From Pseudaestuariivita sp. (lineage in GTDB: Bacteria > Pseudomonadota > Alphaproteobacteria > Rhodobacterales > Rhodobacteraceae), in the NCBI GenBank assembly GCA_020629995.1, contig JAHDCH010000050.1:1-13587 (forward strand): DNA of 13,587 nucleotides, written 5' to 3'. The notes below the pieces were generated by a model. That model searched no databases. It was not told the origin of the DNA and was given only the letters and a program-made list of their open reading frames with translations. Below are positions 9,001-12,720 of the stretch, piece by piece. Positions within the stretch are counted from its first letter, which is position 1, and every line of letters starts with the position of its first letter. The translations under genes were made by a program, and so were the position numbers.

Positions 9001-9713
9001 AGCGCAACCAACGCGGCATCGCCGCGCACGTCATAATTCAGCCAGGCCGCCCGGATCTCGGTGCCCAGATACGGGATCTGGACCGAAGACGCTGCCGTGC
9101 CCGCTTCGGGCGTCAGTACCGCGCTGCCGTCTTCAAACGCGAATTCATACGAGCGCCAGCCGCCCAGCGACCCGCCCAGATCAAGCGAGGCGAGCGCGTC
9201 CTGCACGCGCGACGGCCCGGATTCAACCGCACCCCACAGCGCCAGCTCGCTCAGCCCGGTGGCATCGCTGCCGCCTTTGGGCGCGAATTCAAGACGGATG
9301 GACCCCGCCGAAATCGGCGCGTCGAGGGTGATGACATTCCAGCCATCGCCCAGCTTGGTCAGGTCTTCCGATTGCAGCGGCCGCCGTGCCGTTGCCACTT
9401 CGAAAACATCAAGCCGGTAGGGCGCCGCGCCGAACACACGGATTTCGCTGACCGTGTGGCCCGGATCGATCTTCAGATCGACAATCGCCGTGTCATAGAG
9501 GGTCAGCGCAGTGCCGGTATCGCGATCAAACCCGAGGTGCCGGTCGCGCTGTTCTTCTGCCGCAACCGAGGCCGGAAGCCGCGCATCCGACGTCAGATCA
9601 ACAGCTTCGATGGGGATTCGCCCGTGCCCGCCCGTTTCCGCCAGAAGTGTGTTTGCAAATGCAAAGGAAAAAACAGCAACAAACAAAGAAACCAGCGAAA
9701 TATTCTTAAGCAC
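1..9713 (-). CDS. Giant exported SpvB/TcB-TcC-like RHS (YD-repeat) protein, C-terminus beyond the window
   Basis: This is a single open frame of 3237 codons that is still open at the left edge. The GTG start at 9713 is chosen because GGAG lies 7 nt upstream, a signal peptide follows at once, and an in-frame TGA lies 15 codons upstream. Approximate domains: signal peptide 1-25; beta-rich, discoidin-like segments 36-460; a segment resembling those that precede SpvB domains 530-675; SpvB domain about 690-1000 (LPKGRLGMAPSMAVAYSS, then GMGWNLNVPEITIDTRWGVP); six DxNGD(G/S)xxD motifs at 1081-2056, with extra beta-sandwich-like segments between the second and third; TcdB middle-domain-like segment about 2085-2200 (REFYGFATVTENH); YD repeats about 2240-3040; Gly/Asn linker 3109-3169; RHS core signature from 3178 (YHPDHLGSS, YFPFGETW, FTGKELDE). 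In Tc toxins and RHS proteins such regions form a hollow shell around a C-terminal effector; that this protein does the same is inference. The effector, if present, lies off the left edge. No cysteine codon occurs. No TcA-like gene is in the window. The family call is firm; toxin activity is unproven. Confidence 0.94.
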   Translation of the reverse strand, partial: MLKNISLVSLFVAVFSFAFANTLLAETGGHGRIPIEAVDLTSDARLPASVAAEEQRDRHLGFDRDTGTALTLYDTAIVDLKIDPGHTVSEIRVFGAAPYRLDVFEVATARRPLQSEDLTKLGDGWNVITLDAPISAGSIRLEFAPKGGSDATGLSELALWGAVESGPSRVQDALASLDLGGSLGGWRSYEFAFEDGSAVLTPEAGTAASSVQIPYLGTEIRAAWLNYDVRGDAALVALGRSVNGFAGQGGYPFAPGEDWVTQVERIDPTQLQAGANALSLYIGSNEGTLEVRNARLVLELATGAKIAATDGLADVLDSDDATVASIGSGASTLEFALDKAAQLEAVEFELASTGSGSVVVEAQQDDQWTVVSGGVQDLSGAASGDVLSIAVTAPDADRLRLRFADVAIPFSIAELRAQGSEIGATWGATDLTLTWPVAGENYGRVGIVRGFVTQPSTADGAAQVFVADLPVPLSGGAFEAVVSRDQAGFGDTNDADPWSVEIKLVRADGSEEILQVPFAGVNGDSDADDYLPEPTVDLVTADAAALLSNDGAVLEIDAASVDQDTQISITPLLSAELARMDLGLTNVTRGQASRNVRGFRMLPSMKFRKNIKIKLDYDTSLIPTGYSEDDIKIYFFDEDSGRWVALEGTEVNKGGKWLRANTDHFTDFIAGVVVAPEAPQTANFNPTQIQGIKAADPTAKINLIDAPSVNNMGDAGLSYPIELPKGRLGMAPSMAVAYSSAAQNGWMGMGWNLNVPEITIDTRWGVPRYDTAFETETYSFNGQMLTPVAHRAALIPREADREFHTRIEGGFQKIIRHGTSPANYWFEVIDKMGTRYAYGGDLDTGAIDVSATLLTDAGNVFRWKLTEVRDTNDNFVKYHYTKVASTGLKLGQNLGKNIYPERITYTGHAGAEGPYEVLFTRDRELPGFAERRDTIIDGRGGFKQVTADLLRHIEVRLNGTPIRAYEFTYTEGAYYKTLLQTITQYGADGTAFNTHSFDYHDDTREADGSYKGFSPNVVWNTPGGDVSQVSALQGSETDSRGGFFLIGLSLLVPSVENAIITVDGKFGSNKSETEHLIAMIDINGDGLADKVYNDGSQVYYRRNLSGPEGTGSIAFAATPTVVANLPRIGEEVSNSSNKTVEVFIVRFNAGLTRSDGTTESRVYFSDVNGDGLVDLVNGGTVLFNSINGAGDPVFTANVNDTPYPIPASAASADALDVDMSDVLAAMEAAAPLVDNVTIWEAPYDGTIQITSDVALIQSTDPERASYETADGVRVAIQLEGAEVFADDIAADDYTSRPANVGPLAVSKGDRVFFRVQSNYDGAYDEVSWAPAIEYVGEDLTLTDANGLPFYDYDFADDFTLFGFGNGAVAAPKDGTVQISGTINKTAATTDDVTAELVVNGAVVDTFTFAAAATGSYTFSDTRAVVAAEVDPNTGDTLQEADTIAIRLSNDSRIDAAALNWSASDSPRLWYTSFADGSPVTDDNGDPNTVVDLYATINLLSGSNFDQPATAWTVPLDGLYTLTPEVDLGAGVPDGSLFLTLKSGGARLYKQEVQVVSGALVATPFQLNLTTGTEIWIEYSDPSITMAEFVDEGRLDIKLPNPNYPTDPVEFLHDELWIAELHSLDYIPMTGEAHRGWTHLGYNGTEADQPVQISDADLEMPDQAELEALGDDIQTAAESGNPDDSIYDSVDQKVFPLMPHYDVARWEGQEDEIYVSDAARGASRLGNNFPSVPDPSEFAGARGVPQISSTSERNITLGVLGFSLSRTKSTSRSILDYMDVNGDSFPDVLSQGAKVQYTHMLGALEDGVLNVPNMESHTRASRSETETIGFGGSKPMSMADANGHQSATGGGGSHSPIVSAFTRGSIGFSASLTEGDAFSDYDLQDINGDGLPDLVKQDGAALTVKLNIGYAFLATAESYGDTVLNHGENENDSLGIGFNTGGNSLSFGGNLSNSYSRVLKSLTDVNGDGMLDAVYRGSGDAIEVRLNSGSGFEEVISWSTGGQGSEFVETRGLARGLGGSATAYIPIIPFLPILYLDIGAGLNGGESTSWALVRISDLNGDGDPDLLRSNDDGDLRVSYGTDGRTNMLRTVHRPLGATIAMDYTVSGNTYDQPSNRWVMNRVEVYDGFDGDGSDRLVSTFAYADGNYDRQEREFYGFATVTENHLNYVSAGNESVYRTVINQYRTDSYYSKGLMVSTLTQDDQGNPYLQTTNTYAFRDVDTNGAGDLASLTATIFPQLVRTDKEFFEGQGTPGKATYTTFAYDFLGNVTRFFDAANLDTAADDVESLIAYHSDLPNYIVGKANRVVVNGDGSEMRRRTATFETGTGNLLEVSSYDTDGTISQSSMAYDVRGNLTQVQGAENLNGQRYALDYTFDPVVQTYVTATIDSFGYSSSAEYDFRFGEVIGTTDINAQSITTTLDEFGRAVTITGPYQDSDATITFAYTPKVDVPNAPVAYPASDISWALTQHIDTYRDLSDPIETVLFADGLSRVLQTKKDATIHTAGTYTDRMVASGRVNFDFVGRQIEQFYPVEEALGSQGVFNPAYDSVAPTVTTYDILDRPLTITIPDGSSTQMVYDFGPDRSGLTQFRTMFTDAEGKQRETFADVRGLMTSVKEINPAGGQPTIWTSYEYDPLKQITLVTDDQGNQTTSDYDNLGRQIALNSPDMGLTEFTYDPASNLVAKETANLRAAGTEISYAYDFNRLMAVTYPEFTDNNITYTYGAPGASDNRANRIVTVQSEAGLEERFYGPLGETIKTIFTVASDTQGNSANSPEVYATEYTYDTWNRMQSMVYPDGEVLVNSYDSGGKLIQIDGAKAGFDYAYLKEMGYDKFGQRVFIRLGNDTTSTYSYTAETRRLDTMQTLSDQTGRTFQDMTYGYDLVGNILSQANLAENADPSLLGGATSFTYQYDDLYRLIGATGSWNAPNNPESFTLAMSYDTIHNITAKTQEHLVVDRVQGKTSYDWTYGYNGAQPHAPTDIGDRTYSYDANGNQTGWESNVNGTRRTIVWDEENRIQSISDNGATTTYKYNDAGERIFKVGAQGETVYVNQFYVIRGGQVASKHIFGGSQRLVSKLASQPVDAPDATGISTEGVNTEGNASGGDTTDPGTAAAGGNGNGNGPTNPNAGPGNSNAGGNGNGNGNAGGNGGGNGGGGTGGGNGGGAGGGNGGGGNTGPQEERIFYFYHPDHLGSSSYVTDIDGEVFQHVEYFPFGETWVEEHSNRQRTPWLFTGKELDEDVQLY
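3..182 (-). other. RHS core C-terminal signature, cut by the window edge
   Basis: From residue 3178 the frame reads the hallmark that closes the RHS/YD shell: YHPDHLGSSSYVTD, then HVEYFPFGETWVEEHSN, then FTGKELDEDVQLYY. In homologues this is followed by FGARYYDP-like residues and then a variable C-terminal domain. The last complete codon in the window is at 3-5, so what follows cannot be seen. The motif ties the left end to the same reading frame as the start at 9713 and shows that the gene is not frameshifted. Confidence 0.93.
207..389 (-). repeat. Low-complexity Gly/Asn-rich linker just before the RHS core signature
   Basis: Residues 3109-3169 consist almost entirely of Gly and Asn with a few Ala, Pro, Thr and Ser, in short units such as GNGNG and GGGNGGG. 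The DNA is made of GGN and AAY codons. It sits between the last YD repeats, which end near KHIFGGSQRLVSKLA, and the core signature starting at YHPDHLGSS. A flexible linker is expected at this site in SpvB-family RHS proteins, but this one is unusually long and pure. Its repetitive codons could allow in-frame length change by slippage. Confidence 0.9.
605..2995 (-). repeat. YD (RHS) repeat region of the giant protein
   Basis: Many copies of the YD pattern (Tyr-Asp followed by a Gly/Asn turn and a beta strand) are readable, for example FAYDFLGNVTRF, MAYDVRGNLTQV, YEYDPLKQITLV, SDYDNLGRQIAL, FTYDPASNLVAK, YTYDTWNRMQSM, YQYDDLYRLIGA and TYSYDANGNQTG. They span about residues 2240-3040. In TcC and RHS proteins these repeats spiral into a shell that encloses the C-terminal effector. 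The copies are strongly diverged at DNA level, so this is a protein-level repeat, not a recent duplication. Confidence 0.92.
3522..6473 (-). repeat. Six Asp-rich DxNGD(G/S)xxD repeats (FG-GAP/VCBS-like) in the giant protein
   Basis: Motifs read in frame: DINGDGLAD (residue 1081), DVNGDGLVD (1166), DVNGDSFPD (1778), DINGDGLPD (1884), DVNGDGMLD (1963) and DLNGDGDPD (2056). Within the last four the spacing is 79 to 106 residues, about one propeller blade each. Such loops typically bind calcium in integrin-like or VCBS folds; calcium binding here is inferred. The third copy has Ser in place of Gly at the sixth position. A 612-residue gap separates the second and third copies. Confidence 0.85.
5000..6020 (-). 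other. Beta-sandwich-like insertion between the second and third DxNGDG motifs
   Basis: Residues about 1232-1570 read as three successive segments that look like all-beta sandwiches. The first contains NVTIWEAPYDGTIQI and GDRVFFRVQSNYDG, the second GTVQISGTI and TGSYTFSD, the third DGLYTLTPEVDL. Each has the alternating hydrophobic and polar pattern and Gly/Asp turns of carbohydrate-binding or PA14-like modules. From memory, related segments occur in other large SpvB-family proteins. The exact fold cannot be named from sequence alone. Confidence 0.5.
9639..9713 (-). other. Sec-type signal peptide of the giant RHS protein
   Basis: The first residues read as a short basic n-region (VLKN, initiator GTG) followed by a hydrophobic core, SLVSLFVAVFSFAFA. 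Possible signal-peptidase I sites are after AFA (residue 20, good small residues at -3 and -1) or after LLA (residue 25). No lipobox cysteine is present, so this is not a lipoprotein. The sequence predicts export to the periplasm; how the protein would cross the outer membrane is not shown. Confidence 0.85.
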
Positions 9714-10100
9714 GGCGGCACTCCACAAGCACAATCTTTGCGGGAGTCAAAACATGGCGTTAACTTATGGTCAATAATATTTTCTTTTTCGTGATTTGCT
9801 TTTTGGGTTGCATTCAGTTTCGCACTGATTCTTATTCGGCTGCTTGTTCCAAAATATCGACGATCCACAAATATCCGTTCTGCGCGAAACACTCTATTTA
9901 TACTACCGTTCCTTTATGCGGCCCGCATGGATCGCCTGATGAGCCGGCCTGGCGCAACGGGCCATTTCTCCGCCGCTTTGCAGATACAGAATGTTGCCGT
10001 TCCAAGAACAATATTACCTGCGCGCGAAGGCGCGGTAGGCGATGCAAGCGCCAAAACCATCAGGCGAGGCCGCTGGCCGGATGCAACACGGCATGGGGTC
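9714..10100. other. AT-rich intergenic region between the giant gene and the AI-2E family gene
   Basis: No gene is supported here. Positions about 9714-9910 are far richer in A and T than the surroundings, as expected for the leader and promoter region of the giant gene, which is read leftwards. No clear sigma-70 -35/-10 pair could be assigned; TATTAT at 9775-9780 (minus) is a lone -10-like hexamer. An imperfect direct repeat is present (9847-9858 and 9864-9875). A 5-bp hairpin at 10021-10034 lacks a T-tract. Short open frames here have no recognisable protein pattern. Confidence 0.6.
9721..9724 (-). promoter_or_regulatory. Shine-Dalgarno (GGAG) that fixes the GTG start of the giant gene
   Basis: Read on the minus strand, GGAG lies 7 nt ahead of GTG at 9713. 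Two in-frame TTG codons lie further upstream but have no comparable site, so GTG 9713 is the best start. Confidence 0.7.
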
Positions 10101-11096
10101 TTACCCATCGGCCGGAGCGCTGCGGATCAGGGCATGCACCCACACCAGCACCGGCAGCGCCACGATCCCGCCGACCGGCCCCCACAGCCACAGGCCGAAC
10201 ACGATCGCAACAAACACGATCAGCGGGTTCACCGCGATCTGCTGGCCGACAAAGGTTGGCGTGGCAAACTGCGCTTCGATCATGTTGAGCGTCAGAAAGA
10301 TCGCCGGCGGCACAAGAACCATCGCTCCGTGAAACTGGGTGATCCCGGCGATCAGCAGCCCGACCAGCACCATGGTCGGCCCAAGGTACAGCACAAAGTT
10401 CAGCACGAACGCCGCAATCCCCCACACCATCGGGTTGCTCACTCCGATCAGCGACAGGCCAAAGGCCAGCGCCGCGCCCAGACAGGCGTTGATCACGGTG
10501 ATCATGACAAAGTAATGCGACACCGCCCGGTCGGCAGCGCGTAGCCGGCGGGCCCGTGCGGCCCCGGCCCTGTCGTACACGTCGTCGCGCGTCAAAAGCC
10601 AAAAGAACAGCGCGCCCACCGCGATCAGCATCTGCGCAAGAAGATTGGGCGCCATCCACAGCGCGTCGACCACGGTCGGCACGGCCTCTTCCATCGCCTC
10701 GTCGCCCGAGCCCGCGATGTGGCCTTCGATATTTTCGATCCCGCGCAGGGATTGCGTCATGTACACGACCCAGCTGCGCAGGTCTTCGATCAGCTGCGGA
10801 TAAGTCTGGATCATGTAGCCAAGGACCGGCCCAAAGAAGACGACGAGCGTCAGCACCAAAGCTGCTGCGATCAACAATCCCGCAAGGGCACTGGCCCAGC
10901 GGGGCACGCCCGCGCGTTCAAGAATGCGCGCGGCAGGGCTGAGCACGATCCCAAGCATCAGCCCCAACACCAGCGGGGCCAGGACCGTCCGCGCCGCATC
11001 CAGCGCCGCAATGCCTGCCACCCCCGCAAGGATCACAAGGCAAACCGGAACCAGCCGGCCCAACGGCTGAAGGGACGCCGTGCTCTGCTCAGCCAT
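10101..11096 (-). CDS. AI-2E family transporter (PerM/TqsA-like membrane protein)
   Basis: The gene encodes 331 residues with TAA at 10101-10103. Hydrophobic segments lie at about 14-32, 36-53, 68-92, 150-168, 197-218, 222-245, 247-270 and 290-320, the multi-pass layout of the AI-2E family. Diagnostic stretches are NPMVWGIAAFVLNFVLYLGP (221-240) and, near the C-terminus, PTFVGQQIAVNPL followed by WGPVGGIVALPVL. Between the third and fourth hydrophobic segments lies a polar loop (about 95-150), as usual in the family. The start at ATG 11096 (MAEQSTASL) is preferred because the 74 in-frame codons upstream are Pro/Arg/Gly-rich and unlike the family; the ribosome site is weak (AGAG). Members have been linked to autoinducer-2 export, to Na+/H+ antiport or to no known substrate, so the substrate is not assigned. 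It has the same orientation as the giant gene but is 387 bp away, so co-transcription is not evident. Confidence 0.92.
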   Translation of the reverse strand: MAEQSTASLQPLGRLVPVCLVILAGVAGIAALDAARTVLAPLVLGLMLGIVLSPAARILERAGVPRWASALAGLLIAAALVLTLVVFFGPVLGYMIQTYPQLIEDLRSWVVYMTQSLRGIENIEGHIAGSGDEAMEEAVPTVVDALWMAPNLLAQMLIAVGALFFWLLTRDDVYDRAGAARARRLRAADRAVSHYFVMITVINACLGAALAFGLSLIGVSNPMVWGIAAFVLNFVLYLGPTMVLVGLLIAGITQFHGAMVLVPPAIFLTLNMIEAQFATPTFVGQQIAVNPLIVFVAIVFGLWLWGPVGGIVALPVLVWVHALIRSAPADG

Positions 11097-11461
11097 GGCG
11101 GGGCGCTCTGGCGGGTGCGGCGCTAAATGCGGGCCGCGCGGCCGAAGGGGGGATGGCAAAGCCGTGCATTTTGATGCTCCGTCGTGCAAAGCCCCGGGCC
11201 GGCGCGGGGCGGGTGTCAGCCAGCTTGCAGGGAAAACGAGACGCGGCATGGGTTGGTTCCGCCCGCCCTGCCCCATGGGACGATTCGCGCGCCTGCACGG
11301 CTTTTTGGCCTGTCCCACCGCACTGGCCCGCGCCGCGACACGTCTCGGTGCCGCACCGTGCTTGGCGCCATAGCGTTATTGATTTCAATGGCTTGCGCCT
11401 GATACATCTGAATTCGCGCCCCCTGCCCTGTTCAGCTGTGACGGCGCGATGCGCAGAATTG

Positions 11462-11491
11462 TGGACAAGTGCGGCCCGCTTGGCTTAGATA
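11462..11491 (+). promoter_or_regulatory. Candidate promoter for the repA-repB operon
   Basis: TGGACA at 11462-11467 matches the sigma-70 -35 consensus at five of six positions. A weak -10-like element, TTAGAT or TAGATA, follows at 11485-11491 with 17-18 bp spacing. The 8-bp inverted repeat begins at the end of the -10 region, an arrangement expected of an autorepressed operon. The -10 match is poor, so this is only a suggestion. Confidence 0.3.
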
Positions 11492-11525
11492 ACGCTTAAC
11501 AAAGCTTTGGCGACACAAAGCGTTA
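11490..11525. promoter_or_regulatory. Nested inverted repeat ahead of repA, candidate RepA/RepB operator or parS-like site
   Basis: TAACGCTT at 11490-11497 and AAGCGTTA at 11518-11525 form a perfect 8-bp inverted repeat. The 20-bp spacer contains a second perfect palindrome, AAAGCTTT, at 11501-11508. The core AGCGTTA also occurs at 11372-11378, giving three copies within about 150 bp. In repABC systems RepA, helped by RepB, represses the operon from an operator near the repA promoter, and partition sites are palindromic. The role here is inferred from location and symmetry. Confidence 0.45.
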
Positions 11526-11560
11526 CAACAAAACCCGAGGCGAGTGTGACAGGGCCCCTG

Positions 11561-12718
11561 ATGATCAACGAACGCGTGCGTGCACGTGCCGAAACCCTTG
11601 TATCTGCGCTGGACGCGCACATGCTGGCCTCTTTCGCGCCCGATGCGCGCAAGGAGCTGCGCCGGTTTTCCGCCGGAGAGGTGGCCGAGCTGCTGGGCGT
11701 GTCGACCAGTTTCCTGCGCAAGCTGCACTTTGACGGCAAGGCGCCCGAGGTTGAAACCAGCTCGGGCGGGCGGCGGCAATACAGCGCCGAAGACATCCTG
11801 GCGCTGCGCACCTTGCTGGACACGGGCAAGGCAAAAGGCAGCTACCTGCCCGGCCGCCGGGACGGGGAAAAGCTTCAGGTCATATCCTTTCTGAACTTCA
11901 AGGGCGGGTCGGGCAAGACGACCAGCACAGTGCACACCGCGCAGAAGCTGGCCCTGAAGGGATACCGGGTGCTGTGCGTGGACGTGGATCCGCAGGCTTC
12001 GCTGACTGTGCTGTTCGGGTTCCGGCCCGAGTATGACTTCCTTGAACAGGGCACGCTGTACGACGCGATCCGGTACGATGACCCCCTGCCCTTGTCAGCC
12101 GTCATCCATCCGACCTTCTTTCCCGGGATCGATCTGGCCCCCGGTGGGCTGATGCTGCAGGAGTTCGAGCACGAAACGCCGCGCGCCCTGCTGGAAAACG
12201 TGCAGCCCGCCTTCTATGGCCGCATGGCCGCGGCGTTGGCCGAGGTCGAAGACGCGTATGACGTCGTTCTGTTCGATTGCCCGCCACAGCTGGGCTATCT
12301 GACGATGGCGGCGCTGTGCGCGTCGACCTCGGTGCTGATCACCATCGTGCCCAACATGCTGGACGTCGCGTCGATGGCGCAGTTCCTGCAGATGTGCGCC
12401 GACCTGCTGGACGTGGTGGCCGAGGCCGGCGCGCCGATGTCGTTCGATTTCATGCGGTTCTTGATCAACCGGTACGAGCCCAACGACGGGCCGCAGCAGC
12501 AGGTCGTGTCGTTCCTGCGCACGCTGTTCGCGGGCGAAGTGATGATCGCGCCGATGCTCAAAAGCACCGCGATTTCGGACGCGGGCCTGACGCAACAGAC
12601 GATCTACGAAGTCGAGCGCGGACAGTTCAACCGCCAGACCTATGACCGCGCGCTCGAGTCACTCAATACCGTCAATGACGAGATAGAGCAGCTGCTCCAC
12701 GACGCCTGGAGACGATAG
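11561..12718 (+). CDS. repA: RepABC plasmid partitioning protein RepA (ParA-type ATPase)
   Basis: With the ATG at 11561 the product is 385 residues, in the normal range for RepA. RepA is the ATPase that, with RepB and the centromere sites, segregates the replicon and represses its own operon. An N-terminal helix-turn-helix (RFSAGEVAELLGVSTSFLRK, about 35-55) precedes the deviant Walker A motif KGGSGKTTS (114-122), the A' motif VLCVDVDPQAS (about 137-147) and the Walker B motif YDVVLFDCPP (233-242). The start is placed at ATG because AGGG lies 6 nt upstream and the protein then begins MINERVRARA, as RepA proteins commonly begin shortly before this helix. Alternatives are GTG 11546 (preceded by GAGG) and TTG 11507 (no ribosome site). 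It is followed after 2 bp by repB, so the two are co-transcribed. Confidence 0.97.
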   Translation: MINERVRARAETLVSALDAHMLASFAPDARKELRRFSAGEVAELLGVSTSFLRKLHFDGKAPEVETSSGGRRQYSAEDILALRTLLDTGKAKGSYLPGRRDGEKLQVISFLNFKGGSGKTTSTVHTAQKLALKGYRVLCVDVDPQASLTVLFGFRPEYDFLEQGTLYDAIRYDDPLPLSAVIHPTFFPGIDLAPGGLMLQEFEHETPRALLENVQPAFYGRMAAALAEVEDAYDVVLFDCPPQLGYLTMAALCASTSVLITIVPNMLDVASMAQFLQMCADLLDVVAEAGAPMSFDFMRFLINRYEPNDGPQQQVVSFLRTLFAGEVMIAPMLKSTAISDAGLTQQTIYEVERGQFNRQTYDRALESLNTVNDEIEQLLHDAWRR

Positions 12719-12720
12719 AC

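Larger units (their letters stand above)
11097..11560. other. Intergenic region upstream of repA with palindromic sites
   Basis: This divergent region lies between the AI-2E family gene (read left) and repA (read right). Open frames here have no family-like sequence. Notable elements are a 12-bp palindrome at 11378-11389 (ATTGATTTCAAT), TTGTGGACAA at 11459-11468, an 8-bp inverted repeat at 11490-11497/11518-11525 and CAGGGCCCCTG at 11550-11560. RepABC promoters and RepA/RepB operators commonly lie directly upstream of repA, so at least some of these are likely regulatory. Confidence 0.65.

Noticed and set aside
10021..10034. Hairpin CGCGC-GAAG-GCGCG as a terminator of the AI-2E family gene
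   Set aside because: The stem is only 5 bp, no T-run follows on the minus strand, and such stems are common in GC-rich DNA.
9767..10288. Plus-strand open frame whose first residues resemble a signal sequence
   Set aside because: Its start lies in AT-rich non-coding DNA, which makes hydrophobic codons by chance. The second half is antisense to the AI-2E family gene and is Arg/Pro/Ser-rich.
1..11096. The AI-2E family protein as a dedicated exporter for the giant protein
   Set aside because: The family consists of small-molecule or ion transporters. The genes are 387 bp apart with no sign of coupling, and the giant protein has its own Sec signal.
11097..11318. 74-codon N-terminal extension of the AI-2E family protein
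   Set aside because: The extension is Pro/Arg/Gly-rich, lacks family similarity, and is followed by a natural start MAEQ directly before the first membrane segment.
11507..11560. Start of RepA at TTG 11507
   Set aside because: There is no ribosome site ahead of it, and the codon would sit inside the spacer of the inverted repeat. ATG 11561, with AGGG upstream, gives the usual RepA length and beginning.
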